A DNA stretch of 64,000 bases, taken from assembly GCA_938084905.1 (NCBI GenBank), contig CALKEQ010000001.1:120574-184573 (forward strand). The letters run 5' to 3'. The first letter of the stretch is position 1, and each line of letters begins with the position of its first letter. The stretch comes from an uncultured bacterium (GTDB taxonomy: Bacteria; Desulfobacterota; Syntrophorhabdia; Syntrophorhabdales; JANXAF01). The position numbers were made by a program, and so were the translations under genes. Below, piece after piece: positions 1-8,744 of the stretch. The notes below the pieces were generated by a model that was not told the DNA's origin, ran no database searches, and worked only from the letters and a program-made list of their open reading frames with translations.

Positions 1-584
1 GGGACGTAGATGAGAAAACCCATCTGAAAAGCCCTTTTAAGTTCGCTTAGGGCAAAAGCGGGAACGAGGGCAGAAAATGGGACATCCTTTTCATTTTTCG
101 GTCTCGGTGCCTTAGTTGCTTGTAAAAAAAGGGCGAGATCCTTCTCCTTTGTAAATTTGAGCATAAATGCACTCAAATGTTCCTTAGAACGGGAAAGGAA
201 CTCTTCATGCGATATCTTGTTCTCAAGGTATGGGGCAAAAGCCTCTGTGTGTATTCTTTCATAAGTTGGGGACATGATAAAAAAGGTTAGAAACAGGGAA
301 AGTCCGATTATAACCTGATTGGGAGGCAGCTGAGGTATGCCTATGGCCTGCCTGAGGAGGGAAAGGACAATTACTATTCTTGTAAAAGACGTCATAAGAA
401 GAAGGATGGATGGTAAAAAAGCGAGGAGCGTAAGGATTATGATTACGCTCATTAGGCTTTTGGCTTCTCCTTTGATGATCGATGGGAATATGTCCTTCTT
501 TTCCTGAGCCTTTGTTTGGCCTGAAGCCAGGGTAGGATAGATGAGTACGGACAAACTAATGAACAAGATAAATATCACTCTCAT
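1..584 (-). CDS. fliP: FliP, flagellar type III export gate (3' part missing)
   Basis: Reading the reverse strand from the ATG at 584 gives about 194 residues before the window edge. There is a cleavable-looking signal peptide, then the first membrane segments, including the FliP hallmarks TSFTRIVIVLSLLRQ and PPNQVIIGLSLFLT followed by the periplasmic loop. FliP forms the inner-membrane export gate with FliQ and FliR. The start overlaps the fliO stop as ATGA, so translation is probably coupled. It is the last visible gene of the fliL-M-N-O-P unit; fliQ, fliR, flhB and flhA would be expected beyond the window. The reading frame is open to the edge, so truncation is only a window effect. Confidence 0.93.
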   Translation of the reverse strand, partial: MRVIFILFISLSVLIYPTLASGQTKAQEKKDIFPSIIKGEAKSLMSVIIILTLLAFLPSILLLMTSFTRIVIVLSLLRQAIGIPQLPPNQVIIGLSLFLTFFIMSPTYERIHTEAFAPYLENKISHEEFLSRSKEHLSAFMLKFTKEKDLALFLQATKAPRPKNEKDVPFSALVPAFALSELKRAFQMGFLIYV

Positions 585-853
585 TCTTTTTCTTCCTTTC
601 GCCATTTAGCGAGGAGGCGTATCTCCTTGTCGGTTACTCCCAAAACTAGGATCCTATCCTTTACCTCAACAACTGAAACAAACTTCCTATATCCAAGATG
701 GACGGTATCGAGCCTCTTTAGGGATCCGTTCTCTTTTTTATTTTCTCCACCTAGAAAAAACGTCAATCCACGATTTTTAATCACGGCAAAAAGGCCTATT
801 GTACCTATGAGAAAAAGGACGACTTTTAAAATTCCAGTGTATAGCTCTTCCAT
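581..853 (-). CDS. fliO: FliO-like flagellar biosynthesis protein
   Basis: This protein of 90 residues has one membrane helix near residues 8-25 and a cytoplasmic tail containing the FliO-type pattern LDTVHLGYRKFVSVVEV followed by ILVLGVT. FliO helps assemble FliP into the export gate. The sequence family is weakly conserved, so the call rests on this pattern, the size, and the position between fliN and fliP. The ATG shares one base with the fliN stop (TGATG), and its own stop overlaps the fliP ATG. Confidence 0.85.
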   Translation of the reverse strand: MEELYTGILKVVLFLIGTIGLFAVIKNRGLTFFLGGENKKENGSLKRLDTVHLGYRKFVSVVEVKDRILVLGVTDKEIRLLAKWRKEEKE

Positions 854-1128
854 CAGCCTAATTTCTGAACCCTTTCTTTAGGTGTGACAATCTCAAGGAT
901 TCTTACACCTAAACGCTCGTTCGCCACAACTATCTCACCTTTACCGAGCAGTCTATCATTCACGTATATATCAACGGGATCCTCGGCCATTTTATCCAGT
1001 TCAACTATCGAACCCCTATTGAGGGAGAGGAGTTCTCCTATGGTCATTTTTGATCTTCCAATCTCCACAGAGATCTCAATTGGGATGTCCAAAATTCCCT
1101 CAATGTCCAATTTTTCGGGTTTCTCCAT
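853..1128 (-). CDS. fliN: FliN, flagellar switch C-ring protein
   Basis: This protein of 91 residues is almost entirely one SpoA (surface presentation of antigens) domain: the conserved core runs from IPIEISVEIGRSKMTIGELL through GSIVELDK, then VDIYVNDRLLGKGEIVV and FGVRI-like residues at the end. FliN lines the bottom of the C-ring and docks the FliH/FliI export ATPase. It lacks the long N-terminal extension of enterobacterial FliN, as in many short homologues. The start is preceded by a strong purine-rich ribosome site (GGAGGAAGGG). It lies 10 bases after fliM. Confidence 0.95.
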   Translation of the reverse strand: MEKPEKLDIEGILDIPIEISVEIGRSKMTIGELLSLNRGSIVELDKMAEDPVDIYVNDRLLGKGEIVVANERLGVRILEIVTPKERVQKLG

Positions 1129-1138
1129 CCCTTCCTCC

Positions 1139-2110
1139 CTAATGATCGTATATTCTCTCTATTTTTACTGCCTTTAACCCTTTATACGCACCTATCCTTC
1201 CCTCAAATTTTGGCTTATTTTCAATTTCTATAACCACCGGATCCTCAACAAACTTATCGAGAAGAAAAAGGGAACCGGGTTTCAGTTCAAGGAAATCTTT
1301 AAGTACCATACTTTTTCGACCAAGAATCGCCCTCGCATCAAGAGGTACATCCTTTACCCTTTCGAAGAGTTTCTCGAACCATTTTTTTCTCATATCCATG
1401 TCTTCCCTCGAAGGGGTCGTAAGAAGATGATCTTTTATGGTCTCCAATATGTTGTAAGGTATGCATATTTTCATCCATCCATTTACGCTTGCCACTGAAA
1501 CTGAAAATTCACATACGCATACCGTCTCTTCCGGAGAAATGAGAGTTATAAATGCAGGGTTCATCTCTGACCTGGAGTACCTGCAACTAATTCTGTAAAC
1601 CGGCTCCCAGGCCTTCTCCATCTCCGTGCTTACGATTTCTAAAACCTTCCTTATTACCCCAAGCTCAATTTTTGTGAATTCCCTTCCCTCCACTCTCGGA
1701 GGGGTAACATCTGCAGCTCCAAAGAGAATTTCCAGAATTGCAAAAATTATCTTTGCGTCAAAAACTACTATGAAAAAACCTTTAAGGTTCTCCGTGACCA
1801 GTACATTCATGTTCGTAGGAAGAGGCAGGCTTCTTACGAATTCTTCGTACCTTATGTACTGGATTGGCTTTAACTCAACCTCAACGTCCTCTTCTATAAA
1901 TACTGAAAGCGAAGACTGGAATGACTTTCCGAATCTGTCAAAAATGAACTGAAGGGCAGGCAAGTGTTCTCTTCTTGTCTTTGCATGTCTTATAAAGTCA
2001 AAGCGCCTTAATTCCCGATGTCCGACCTTTTCCTCTTTAAGTGGAATCTCACCTTCGGAGAGGCCCTTAAGCAGGGCATCGATTTCTTCCTGAGTCAGTA
2101 TCTGTTCCAT
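1139..2110 (-). CDS. fliM: FliM, flagellar motor switch protein
   Basis: This protein of 323 residues has the three FliM parts: an N-terminal CheY-P binding segment (ILTQEEIDALL, residues 4-14), a CheC-like middle domain, and a C-terminal SpoA domain (about 245-320, with LKPGSLFLLDKFVEDPV). FliM connects FliG to FliN in the C-ring and receives phosphorylated CheY; a cheY gene lies at 17,091-17,468. Length matches the family. It follows fliL by 7 bases in the sigma-54-driven unit. Confidence 0.96.
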   Translation of the reverse strand: MEQILTQEEIDALLKGLSEGEIPLKEEKVGHRELRRFDFIRHAKTRREHLPALQFIFDRFGKSFQSSLSVFIEEDVEVELKPIQYIRYEEFVRSLPLPTNMNVLVTENLKGFFIVVFDAKIIFAILEILFGAADVTPPRVEGREFTKIELGVIRKVLEIVSTEMEKAWEPVYRISCRYSRSEMNPAFITLISPEETVCVCEFSVSVASVNGWMKICIPYNILETIKDHLLTTPSREDMDMRKKWFEKLFERVKDVPLDARAILGRKSMVLKDFLELKPGSLFLLDKFVEDPVVIEIENKPKFEGRIGAYKGLKAVKIERIYDH

Positions 2111-2117
2111 CCTTCTC

Positions 2118-2600
2118 CTACTGGATCACAATGTCAGTTATGTAAACTGCTTTTACACTACCCTCATCCTCAAATAATCCCTTTATCTTTTCCCCTATCT
2201 CCGATTTTATTGACTCTCTCTGCGCCACATCTAGAAGCGTCTCTGCTGTCTTCGATGAAAGTGTGGAAATAATCCTGTCTCTTAGGGCTGGTACTATTTT
2301 CTTTGCCTCATCAAGAGTTTTCTGATCCTTAAGCTCTAAGCTGATCGAAATCTTCGCGTATCTCTGCAGGCTCCCGGAAAGGTTGAGCAAAAAAGGATCA
2401 AGTGTTAGAATGGCACCAGGTTTTCCCTCTTTTTTCTGTACTTTTGGAACTTCCGCTTTTTCTCCCTTTTTCAATATCCTTTCTCCGTAAAGAAAATACG
2501 CACCCAATGAGGCCCCACCAAAAAGGATAACGAGAATCACGAGAAGTATTAGGGCCTTAGGCTTCTTTTTCTTTTGTATCTCTTTTTCTTCCTCTTTCAT
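2118..2600 (-). CDS. fliL: FliL, flagellar basal-body-associated protein
   Basis: This protein of 160 residues has a highly charged lysine-rich N-terminus, one membrane helix at about 17-35, and the periplasmic FliL domain (TLDPFLLNLSG, RYAKISISLEL, RDRIISTLSSKT). FliL surrounds the stator and stabilises torque generation. It is the first gene after the sigma-54 promoter at 2635-2650. The predicted transcript start near 2624 leaves a leader of about 24 bases carrying an AGGAG ribosome site directly before the ATG. Confidence 0.93.
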   Translation of the reverse strand: MKEEEKEIQKKKKPKALILLVILVILFGGASLGAYFLYGERILKKGEKAEVPKVQKKEGKPGAILTLDPFLLNLSGSLQRYAKISISLELKDQKTLDEAKKIVPALRDRIISTLSSKTAETLLDVAQRESIKSEIGEKIKGLFEDEGSVKAVYITDIVIQ

Positions 2601-2634
2601 CTTCCTCTCCTAAAGAAGGTTCACATCAGAGCAG

Positions 2635-2650
2635 AGCAATATGCGTGCCA
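2635..2650 (-). promoter_or_regulatory. sigma-54 promoter of fliL-M-N-O-P
   Basis: On the minus strand the sequence reads TGGCAC-GCATA-TTGCT, a perfect match to the sigma-54 consensus TGGCAC-N5-TTGCW with GG-N10-GC spacing. It lies 35 bases upstream of the fliL ATG in the only sizeable gap of the flagellar block, so its target is clear. Two sigma-54 activators with GAFTGA loops are encoded in the same locus. Confidence 0.88.
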
Positions 2651-2701
2651 GATTAAAATCCTTGTTTTTGAGGTGGGTTCTTAGTTTTTAGAAATTTTTG
2701 G

Positions 2702-2717
2702 TGTCAAATAATTGACG
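2702..2717. promoter_or_regulatory. GTCAA-N4-TTGAC palindrome, copy 1 (possible activator site)
   Basis: TGTCAA-ATAA-TTGACG has 5-bp perfect arms. Its centre lies about 86 bp upstream of the start predicted from the fliL sigma-54 promoter, a typical enhancer distance. The same half-sites recur at 14,826-14,847 and 16,534-16,555. No T-run follows it on the minus strand, so it is not a standalone terminator. Confidence 0.5.
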
Positions 2718-2750
2718 GGGGATGGGGTCTTATGAGAGACCCCTCATCCC
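2718..2750 (-). terminator. Hairpin after flgE, possible terminator of the hook operon
   Basis: Immediately after the flgE stop the minus strand can fold GGGATgaGGGGTCT against AGACCCCATCCC, with a two-base bulge and a short loop. It is GC-rich and strong but lacks a U-tract, so it may act as a factor-assisted terminator or a 3'-end stabiliser. Confidence 0.5.
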
Positions 2751-2755
2751 TCACG

Positions 2756-4351
2756 TTACCTCTTTATGTTCATCAGTTCCGTCAGTATCTCGTCAGTTGT
2801 GGTTATGATTCTTGCATTTGCTTGGAATCCCCTTTGAGCAACGATTAGTTTTACAAACTCTGTGGCAAGATCTACATTCGACTGTTCAAGGGAATTTGGA
2901 TTTATCTTCCCCAGTCCTCCAGACCCAGGGGAATTGGTGTAAGCAGGGCCAGATTCAACAGTTTCAGAGTAAAGATTGGCACCCTCCTTGTAAAGTGCCT
3001 GGGGATTGTTGAATTTTGCGAGGGTGATCTGATAGAGGTCTATTATTTGACCATTAGAGTAGTGGCCAGAGATGACCCCTTCAGAGCTCACTGTGACATT
3101 CATGAGAACTCCGGGAGGGTAGCCGTCCTGGGTCTGAAAATTGGTTGTTGATGCAATCGGATACTGAGTGGATGCTCCTCCACCTGATTTGGAGCCAAAG
3201 ATGAGCTCTATTTTCTGCCCGGGCAAGGCTCCTTGAGAAAAGTTAAACAAAAGAGCCCTTGGCTCACCACCTGAAATGAGAAGACCCCTGTTGTTAAATA
3301 CCAGATTCCCCCAGCCTACCAAAGTATCCCTGTTTGTTGCAGAATCGGCTGCACTTAAGACTGCCATCCATTCCCATGTGCTGTTTCCTGTTGCGGCATC
3401 TTCATGCGATTTGCGGAAGTAGACGTTCACCACATGAGCCTGTCCTAGCGAATCATAGACCGTAATTGAAGATGAATAGTTAGACGTGGAGATCGGGTTA
3501 CGTGTTGAGCTCTCGTAGGAGTAAACGAAGCCCTCCACGGTCATAGTCTGAACCCCTTCTTGAAGGTTCGGGGCTGTAATTATGTCAAGGCCAGAGTTTT
3601 GGAAGTTCGAGTACGTATGATTCGGTTCTATAAGACCCTCATAAGTAAAAACCTCTCCAGTGAGATTACCATCAGGTCCTCTCCTCTGGACGGTAACTCT
3701 AAGAGTATAAGTGCCAGAATTCTCAGTAACCTCGAAGGTGTAGTCGCCTGCAACAGGGTATTTTCCAGCGCTTGGAGAAACTGAGGAGATTGAAGTACCA
3801 CTCCCAGATAATGAAGAAGGAACTACCCCTTTCCATTGGCAATTTGACTGAAGGTTAACAGCCATACCAATGTAGGAGGTTGCACGTGGTTCACTCGGTT
3901 CTGGAGATATTACTATGTCCGTGCTCACACCTACTGGCGTGTTAGTCGTTCTGTCGATCACCCTGCCCTGGAGAACATATCCTGCTGGAGTGGTAAGGTA
4001 CCCCCTTTTGTCGAATCTGAACTGGCCTGCCCTAGTGTAGTAGAGCTGTCCTGTATCGGGAGACCTCACGATGAAGAACCCTTCTCCACCTATTGCCAGA
4101 TCTGTGGGTTCAGAGGTACTCTCGAACGAACCCTGAGAAAAGAGAGTATCCACAGAGCTCAATGCCGTCCCTCTTCCAACCTGAGATGAACCGGAGGATG
4201 TGTAGATTGACTGGTAAAAGACATCCTGAAATGTGGCTCTGCTGGCTTTATAACCTACTGTGTTCACGTTGGCGATATTGTTGCCAGCGATGTTTATGGC
4301 TTGACTGTTGGCGACAAGACCGCTTATTCCTGAGAAAAAGGAGCTTAACAT
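2756..4351 (-). CDS. flgE: FlgE, flagellar hook protein
   Basis: This protein of 531 residues starts with the rod/hook N-terminal motif (SGLVANSQAINIAGNNIANVNT) and ends with the matching C-terminal helix (NVDLATEFVKLIVAQRGFQANARI). Both form the coiled-coil D0 domain, and the variable D1/D2 domains lie between. The FlgE-specific segment EPTDLAIGGEGFFIV near residue 80 is also shared with FlgG-type proteins; the length and the position after flgD favour hook over rod. It is the last gene of the flgB-to-flgE unit. Confidence 0.95.
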   Translation of the reverse strand: MLSSFFSGISGLVANSQAINIAGNNIANVNTVGYKASRATFQDVFYQSIYTSSGSSQVGRGTALSSVDTLFSQGSFESTSEPTDLAIGGEGFFIVRSPDTGQLYYTRAGQFRFDKRGYLTTPAGYVLQGRVIDRTTNTPVGVSTDIVISPEPSEPRATSYIGMAVNLQSNCQWKGVVPSSLSGSGTSISSVSPSAGKYPVAGDYTFEVTENSGTYTLRVTVQRRGPDGNLTGEVFTYEGLIEPNHTYSNFQNSGLDIITAPNLQEGVQTMTVEGFVYSYESSTRNPISTSNYSSSITVYDSLGQAHVVNVYFRKSHEDAATGNSTWEWMAVLSAADSATNRDTLVGWGNLVFNNRGLLISGGEPRALLFNFSQGALPGQKIELIFGSKSGGGASTQYPIASTTNFQTQDGYPPGVLMNVTVSSEGVISGHYSNGQIIDLYQITLAKFNNPQALYKEGANLYSETVESGPAYTNSPGSGGLGKINPNSLEQSNVDLATEFVKLIVAQRGFQANARIITTTDEILTELMNIKR

Positions 4352-4363
4352 AGGATCACCTCC

Positions 4364-4972
4364 CTAGTCTTTTAGACTTTTTACTTCCTTTAGAGAAGTT
4401 GTCAGACCGTCCTCGAATAAGAGCCTGGCTTTACCGTTTTCGCCTAGTTCAATCCCCTTCACCACCCTAAAGAGGTCAATCTGGCAAAAGATTATCCTGT
4501 TACCTTTGACAGCATAGGCGCTTACGTATATTGGGTTTTCTCCTTCGTGTCTAAAAACGAGAGGATCGCCTTTTTCCATCTTTACCTCTCTTTTCTCTCC
4601 AGTTTTAAGATCGGTTATGGAGATTATAACTCTCTCGTATTCTTCATCTGGCTTTACGTAGAGTTCATCCCCCTTAGTCATCACCTGGCTTCTCGTAGAT
4701 ACCCTTTTTCCAAGAAGGGATGCGAGGCTGCCTATGTTTAGGACCTCCATAGCTTCCCTTAGAGCATCAACTGACCTTTCAATGTTTTCTAGTTGCTCAA
4801 CCTGGGTTAACTGGGAAAGCTGTGAGATGAATTCGTACGGTTTGATTGGCTGGAGCGGATTCTGGTATTTCAGCTGGGCAACGAGGATCTTCAGAAACCC
4901 GTCCTTGTCAATGTGTGAAGGTCCATTAGGAAAAGCGCCACTTTTTTCTTCCCTTACACTGTCTACCCTCAT
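4364..4972 (-). CDS. flgD: FlgD, hook assembly cap protein
   Basis: This protein of 202 residues has the FlgD N-terminal signature DGFLKILVAQLKYQNPLQP at about 24-42, followed by FISQLSQLTQVEQLENI, then the beta-rich Tudor/FN3-like C-terminal region. FlgD caps the growing hook and is lost when the hook is complete. It lies between the fliK-like gene and flgE, the usual order in this kind of operon. Confidence 0.95.
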   Translation of the reverse strand: MRVDSVREEKSGAFPNGPSHIDKDGFLKILVAQLKYQNPLQPIKPYEFISQLSQLTQVEQLENIERSVDALREAMEVLNIGSLASLLGKRVSTRSQVMTKGDELYVKPDEEYERVIISITDLKTGEKREVKMEKGDPLVFRHEGENPIYVSAYAVKGNRIIFCQIDLFRVVKGIELGENGKARLLFEDGLTTSLKEVKSLKD

Positions 4973-4983
4973 GACTCCCCCCT

Positions 4984-6276
4984 CTATGCTGATCCTATTA
5001 TCTTTTCCTCAAAATCTTCCACAAACTCTGCAAGTGAGTACCTACTTTTTTTCTCCTTTTGACCCCTTTTTTCAGTTTCCCTATTTTCAGGATAGACCTG
5101 TATGGCTGTGGGAACGTTTTTCTCCTCAAGGGAACGTATAATATGGTGCTTGTTTGTCTCGATAAAGCTTGCGAGCGCCTCGCTTTCTGTCTTTATCTCC
5201 ACCAGCACTTTTTCTCCAAGGTCCTTAAGAGCGATCTTTATTTTCTCTCCAGTATGGAACTCCACTTCCAAAGTTAGACTTTTTGCTTTATCAGCTAGGT
5301 AGTGGCTTTCTATCACCCTCTCAATTCTCTCGAGAATTGTATCCTCAAATCCCTTTTTCTCCAGATGGTGAAAAAAATCTATAGGGGGATAAGTAAATTT
5401 CTTTTCCCCAATCATCTCCTCTTTGGTTAGCTTTTCATCTTCTTTTGCCCTAAGAGACCCATAAGGATCGATCTTAGGATGTGTTTTTTTGTCTTCCTCA
5501 CACTCATTCTCGTTCATTTGGACATTTGAGTTGGAATTGCCATCGATTTTTAATACCTTTTGGATAATCTGATTCTCTTTTTGAGGTTTTGCCTCTGCGC
5601 AGATAGATTCACTCGAGTTACCTGCCAGCTCTTTTTGGTCGTATTTGAGTTCTCTTAACCGAAAAGGCAGAATGAAGCTAGTCCTCTTTTCTAGTCCATT
5701 TTTATGAACCAGTTCAAGGTCTTTGGGTAGCTCTGTCAATTCTTTTTCCGGTGGGTAAAACCTCTTTAGATCCTTTTCTTGCAGAATTTCCTCCAGGGGA
5801 GGCTTATCTTTACCCTTAGTTAGGGGTGCCTCTGGCTTCCTATCGAAAGAAAATCGCCACTCAGGATTTTTCGGACTAAAGGCACTTTCCACATGATTTA
5901 GGAAATTCTGAGGTATTAAAAGTGGGTAGTTTTTTTCACAGTGCCTCTCCTTTGGGTGAATTTCATCCTTATCAACCTTTTCTTGAGTAGAGTTAGCCTC
6001 TTTTAAACAGTTTTTTTCGGTTTTGATCGGGTAGACAAAGACTGGAGTCGAAAAAGAGAAAATTTCGTCATAGGATGTATCAAAGTCGTAGAAAAAAGGT
6101 TCTTTTTTATTCCCGCAAAATGGAAACTGCTGAGGACTTTCCTCTTTTTCGTCAATTGGGAACGACCTCAAAAATCTGTAAAGCATCTCTTGAAAATTTT
6201 TTATGCTCTCACTTTCAGATTGTTGGCAATTAGGGGAAACTGACCATATTCCTATAAAGGCAAAAAGCTCATCCAT
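4984..6276 (-). CDS. fliK: FliK-like hook-length control protein
   Basis: The gene encodes 430 residues from the ATG at 6276, which has GGAG five bases upstream. A longer TTG start at 6348 would add 24 hydrophobic residues unlike FliK and has no good ribosome site. Most of the protein is low-complexity, charged and poorly conserved, as expected for a molecular ruler. The last 120 residues look like the FliK C-terminal domain (LTLEVEFHTGEKIKIALKDLG, then SLEEKNV). Position between fliJ and flgD is the main support. No other family suggests itself. Confidence 0.8.
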   Translation of the reverse strand: MDELFAFIGIWSVSPNCQQSESESIKNFQEMLYRFLRSFPIDEKEESPQQFPFCGNKKEPFFYDFDTSYDEIFSFSTPVFVYPIKTEKNCLKEANSTQEKVDKDEIHPKERHCEKNYPLLIPQNFLNHVESAFSPKNPEWRFSFDRKPEAPLTKGKDKPPLEEILQEKDLKRFYPPEKELTELPKDLELVHKNGLEKRTSFILPFRLRELKYDQKELAGNSSESICAEAKPQKENQIIQKVLKIDGNSNSNVQMNENECEEDKKTHPKIDPYGSLRAKEDEKLTKEEMIGEKKFTYPPIDFFHHLEKKGFEDTILERIERVIESHYLADKAKSLTLEVEFHTGEKIKIALKDLGEKVLVEIKTESEALASFIETNKHHIIRSLEEKNVPTAIQVYPENRETEKRGQKEKKSRYSLAEFVEDFEEKIIGSA

Positions 6277-6423
6277 TGAAACTCCATCTAATCCCACAGA
6301 TTTCTTGAAAACAAAAATTGTGCCAAAAAGGAAGGCTAATAAGACCAAGCTTCTTCTAAAGCCTTGAAATGAGGGGATTGGAAATTAATTCACAGGGCGG
6401 AAAAAATTTCCCTTGAATTATCT

Positions 6424-6846
6424 TTAAGCCTCTTTTGATCTAAGCGCAATATCGTCGATAATTTTCTGAGCCCTTCTAGATTCTTCCCTTTTCTTTTCCA
6501 AGATTGCCCTTTCCTTCAGTTTCTCAAGTTTCTTTATCTCCCTGTGGAGAAAGAGCAACTCTTCGCCTAGCTTTTCTGCCTTTCCTACGAGCAAGTTGAG
6601 CCTTTCTATTAGTTCCTTCTCCTTAATCTCCAGGGAATAAAGGTAGTCTCTTATGACGTTAAAATCGCACCCGTCAATAGGCCCGCAAAGTAACTCCCTA
6701 TATCTTCTCTCATATTCCTTTCCAGTCTCCCTTATCTCTTCTTTGGTCTTTTCAATTGCCTGCTTGATTTCTTTCAGTTCCTTCTCCTTTTCCTCCTTTT
6801 TCTTCTGCCTTACTTCTATTATTCTCCCTATGCGGCTTATAACCAT
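6424..6846 (-). CDS. fliJ: FliJ, export chaperone-escort protein
   Basis: The 140 residues are nearly all charged coiled coil, with long runs of Glu and Lys in heptad-like spacing, as in FliJ. FliJ inserts into the FliI hexamer like the gamma subunit of F1-ATPase and moves export chaperones. Sequence identity of FliJ proteins is always low, so the call depends on the position four bases after fliI plus size and coiled coil. A 147-base gap to fliK follows, in which I see no clear signal. Confidence 0.85.
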   Translation of the reverse strand: MVISRIGRIIEVRQKKKEEKEKELKEIKQAIEKTKEEIRETGKEYERRYRELLCGPIDGCDFNVIRDYLYSLEIKEKELIERLNLLVGKAEKLGEELLFLHREIKKLEKLKERAILEKKREESRRAQKIIDDIALRSKEA

Positions 6847-6849
6847 GTT

Positions 6850-8157
6850 TTACGTGTAAAAAAGGATCTTCAGCGAATTAATCGTATCTTCCATCGTAAC
6901 CTTCTCGTTGACATCCTGCTTCAGGAAAAGCCTAATCTTATCTATCATGGAGATAGCGTAATCTATCTTCCTGTTACTTCCGGGTACGTACGCACCTATG
7001 TTTATAAGATCTTCCGCCCTTTCATATTCTGATAGAATTTCTATAACCCGAGAGGCGTATTCTAGCTGCTCCTTAGGCACAATATCCTTCATGAGCCTAC
7101 TTACACTTCTTAGTACATCGACAGCAGGATAGATATTTGAATCTGCGAGTTTTCTCGAAAGTACGATATGACCATCGAGGATAGCCCTCGAAGCATCTGC
7201 TACAGGGTCCTCCATATCGTCCCCCTCCACAAGGACAGTGTATATGGCGGTCATGGAGCCACTGCCTTCCCCATTTCCAGTTCTTTCAAGAAGCCTGGAA
7301 AGCTGGGAAAACACACTAGGTGTGTATCCCTTTGTTGTGGGAGGCTCACCTATCGCAAGTCCAATTTCCCTTTGTGCCATAGCAAAACGGGTGAGTGAAT
7401 CCATCATCAGAAGAACATCGTAACCCCTATCTCTGAAATATTCGGCAATTGCCACGGTTAGATAGGCACCCCTTATCCTTATGAGTGGTGGCTCATCTGA
7501 TGTGGCAACTATCACTACAGAGTGGGAAAGACCATCTCCCAGATCCCTTTCTATGAACTCCCTTACCTCTCTACCCCTTTCTCCTATAAGACCAATAACA
7601 TTTATCTCAGCGGCTGTATGTCTTGCGATCATTCCCAGAAGAACACTTTTCCCAACTCCCGAACCGGAAAATATACCAATTCTCTGCCCCTTGCCACAGG
7701 TCAGAAGGCCATTGATAGAACGGATACCAAGATCGAGAGGCTCTGTGATCCTTTTTTTCTTCAGGGGATTAACAGTCCTCCTGTATATAGGGACTGGATC
7801 TTTGCAGGAGAGATCACCCTTTCCGTCTATTGGGTATCCAAGACCATTTATCACCCTTCCTAAAAGTTCATCGCCTGCGTAATAAAGTACGGACTGTCTC
7901 CTCGTAAGTATCTTTGAACCAACCCCTATTCCCCTTATATCACCTAATGGCATCAAAAGGGTTTTTCCGTCTCTAAAACCGACAACTTCCGCCTCAATTG
8001 GATTAGAGTTTTCAAAGGGAAAAATGGAAGCACTGTCGCCAACGGAACATATTGGTCCCTTCCCCTCTATTACCGTACCCACAACCTGCTCAACTTTTCC
8101 GTAAATCCGATAAGGGTAGAGGCTTGAAATTCTCTCCTTTATTCTAGGCAGGTCCAT
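6850..8157 (-). CDS. fliI: FliI, flagellum-specific export ATPase
   Basis: This 435-residue F1-beta-like ATPase has Walker A GSGVGKSVLL near residue 165, Walker B VLLMMDSLTRFA near 250, and the type III ATPase signature GEPPTTKGYTPSVF. It energises export of flagellar subunits and is regulated by FliH. The start overlaps the end of fliH by 19 bases. Length is normal. Confidence 0.97.
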   Translation of the reverse strand: MDLPRIKERISSLYPYRIYGKVEQVVGTVIEGKGPICSVGDSASIFPFENSNPIEAEVVGFRDGKTLLMPLGDIRGIGVGSKILTRRQSVLYYAGDELLGRVINGLGYPIDGKGDLSCKDPVPIYRRTVNPLKKKRITEPLDLGIRSINGLLTCGKGQRIGIFSGSGVGKSVLLGMIARHTAAEINVIGLIGERGREVREFIERDLGDGLSHSVVIVATSDEPPLIRIRGAYLTVAIAEYFRDRGYDVLLMMDSLTRFAMAQREIGLAIGEPPTTKGYTPSVFSQLSRLLERTGNGEGSGSMTAIYTVLVEGDDMEDPVADASRAILDGHIVLSRKLADSNIYPAVDVLRSVSRLMKDIVPKEQLEYASRVIEILSEYERAEDLINIGAYVPGSNRKIDYAISMIDKIRLFLKQDVNEKVTMEDTINSLKILFYT

Positions 8158-8744
8158 ATTACCCTTTTTATCTCCTCCAACTGGGTTGTAAACGTACCGT
8201 CTATCTCCCCAAAATTACTCTCTATTATAAAACCTGGGTCTTTAAGCGTCTCGTCAGGTAGGACTTTAATGAATGGGACACTACTAGATAAATGAGTCAC
8301 ATCTTCAGGCCTTACCCTTACTGTTATCTCCCATTTTTTCTCACAGATCTCCAGCCCTTTTCTTACCATTGACACGATTATATTTCTATCTATGGAACAC
8401 TCCTTCAAAATAATTGCCTCAGAAACTAAAACCGCAAGCTCACAGGCAAGGTACTCCGTCTTCTTCCTCATCTCCTCCCTTAATCCTTCCAAACCTGCAA
8501 TTAGGTTATTGAGTCTTTTTATTACAGGTTCAACCTTCTTCATTCCCATCTCGTATCCGGCCTTTTCTCCTTCCGCGTAAGCCTCCTCAAAGACCCTTCT
8601 TATCTTTTCTTCAAATTTCTCCACTTCCATTTTCTCAGATTTGACTTCACTGAAGAGTGGATGGAAGTCCGTCTCTGGGATGTTTGCACGTTCTTCTTTT
8701 AGATCTTCGAGCTTAAAAGGCAGAGGTTTATATGAATCTTTCAT
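8139..8744 (-). CDS. fliH: FliH, export ATPase regulator
   Basis: The gene encodes about 201 residues from the ATG at 8744; a GTG two codons earlier is equally possible. The middle carries GxxxG-like spacing (EGEKAGYEMGMKK), the FliH dimer helix, and the C-terminal half matches the FliH/V-ATPase E-subunit fold (LACELAVLVSEAIILKE, then PGFIIESNFGEIDGTF). FliH binds FliI and FliN. It overlaps both fliG and fliI. Confidence 0.88.
   Translation of the reverse strand: MKDSYKPLPFKLEDLKEERANIPETDFHPLFSEVKSEKMEVEKFEEKIRRVFEEAYAEGEKAGYEMGMKKVEPVIKRLNNLIAGLEGLREEMRKKTEYLACELAVLVSEAIILKECSIDRNIIVSMVRKGLEICEKKWEITVRVRPEDVTHLSSSVPFIKVLPDETLKDPGFIIESNFGEIDGTFTTQLEEIKRVIWTCLE

Noticed and set aside
6313..6330. 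TGGCAC-like sequence on the minus strand near the fliK start
   Set aside because: The downstream half reads TTGT, so GG-N10-GC is broken.
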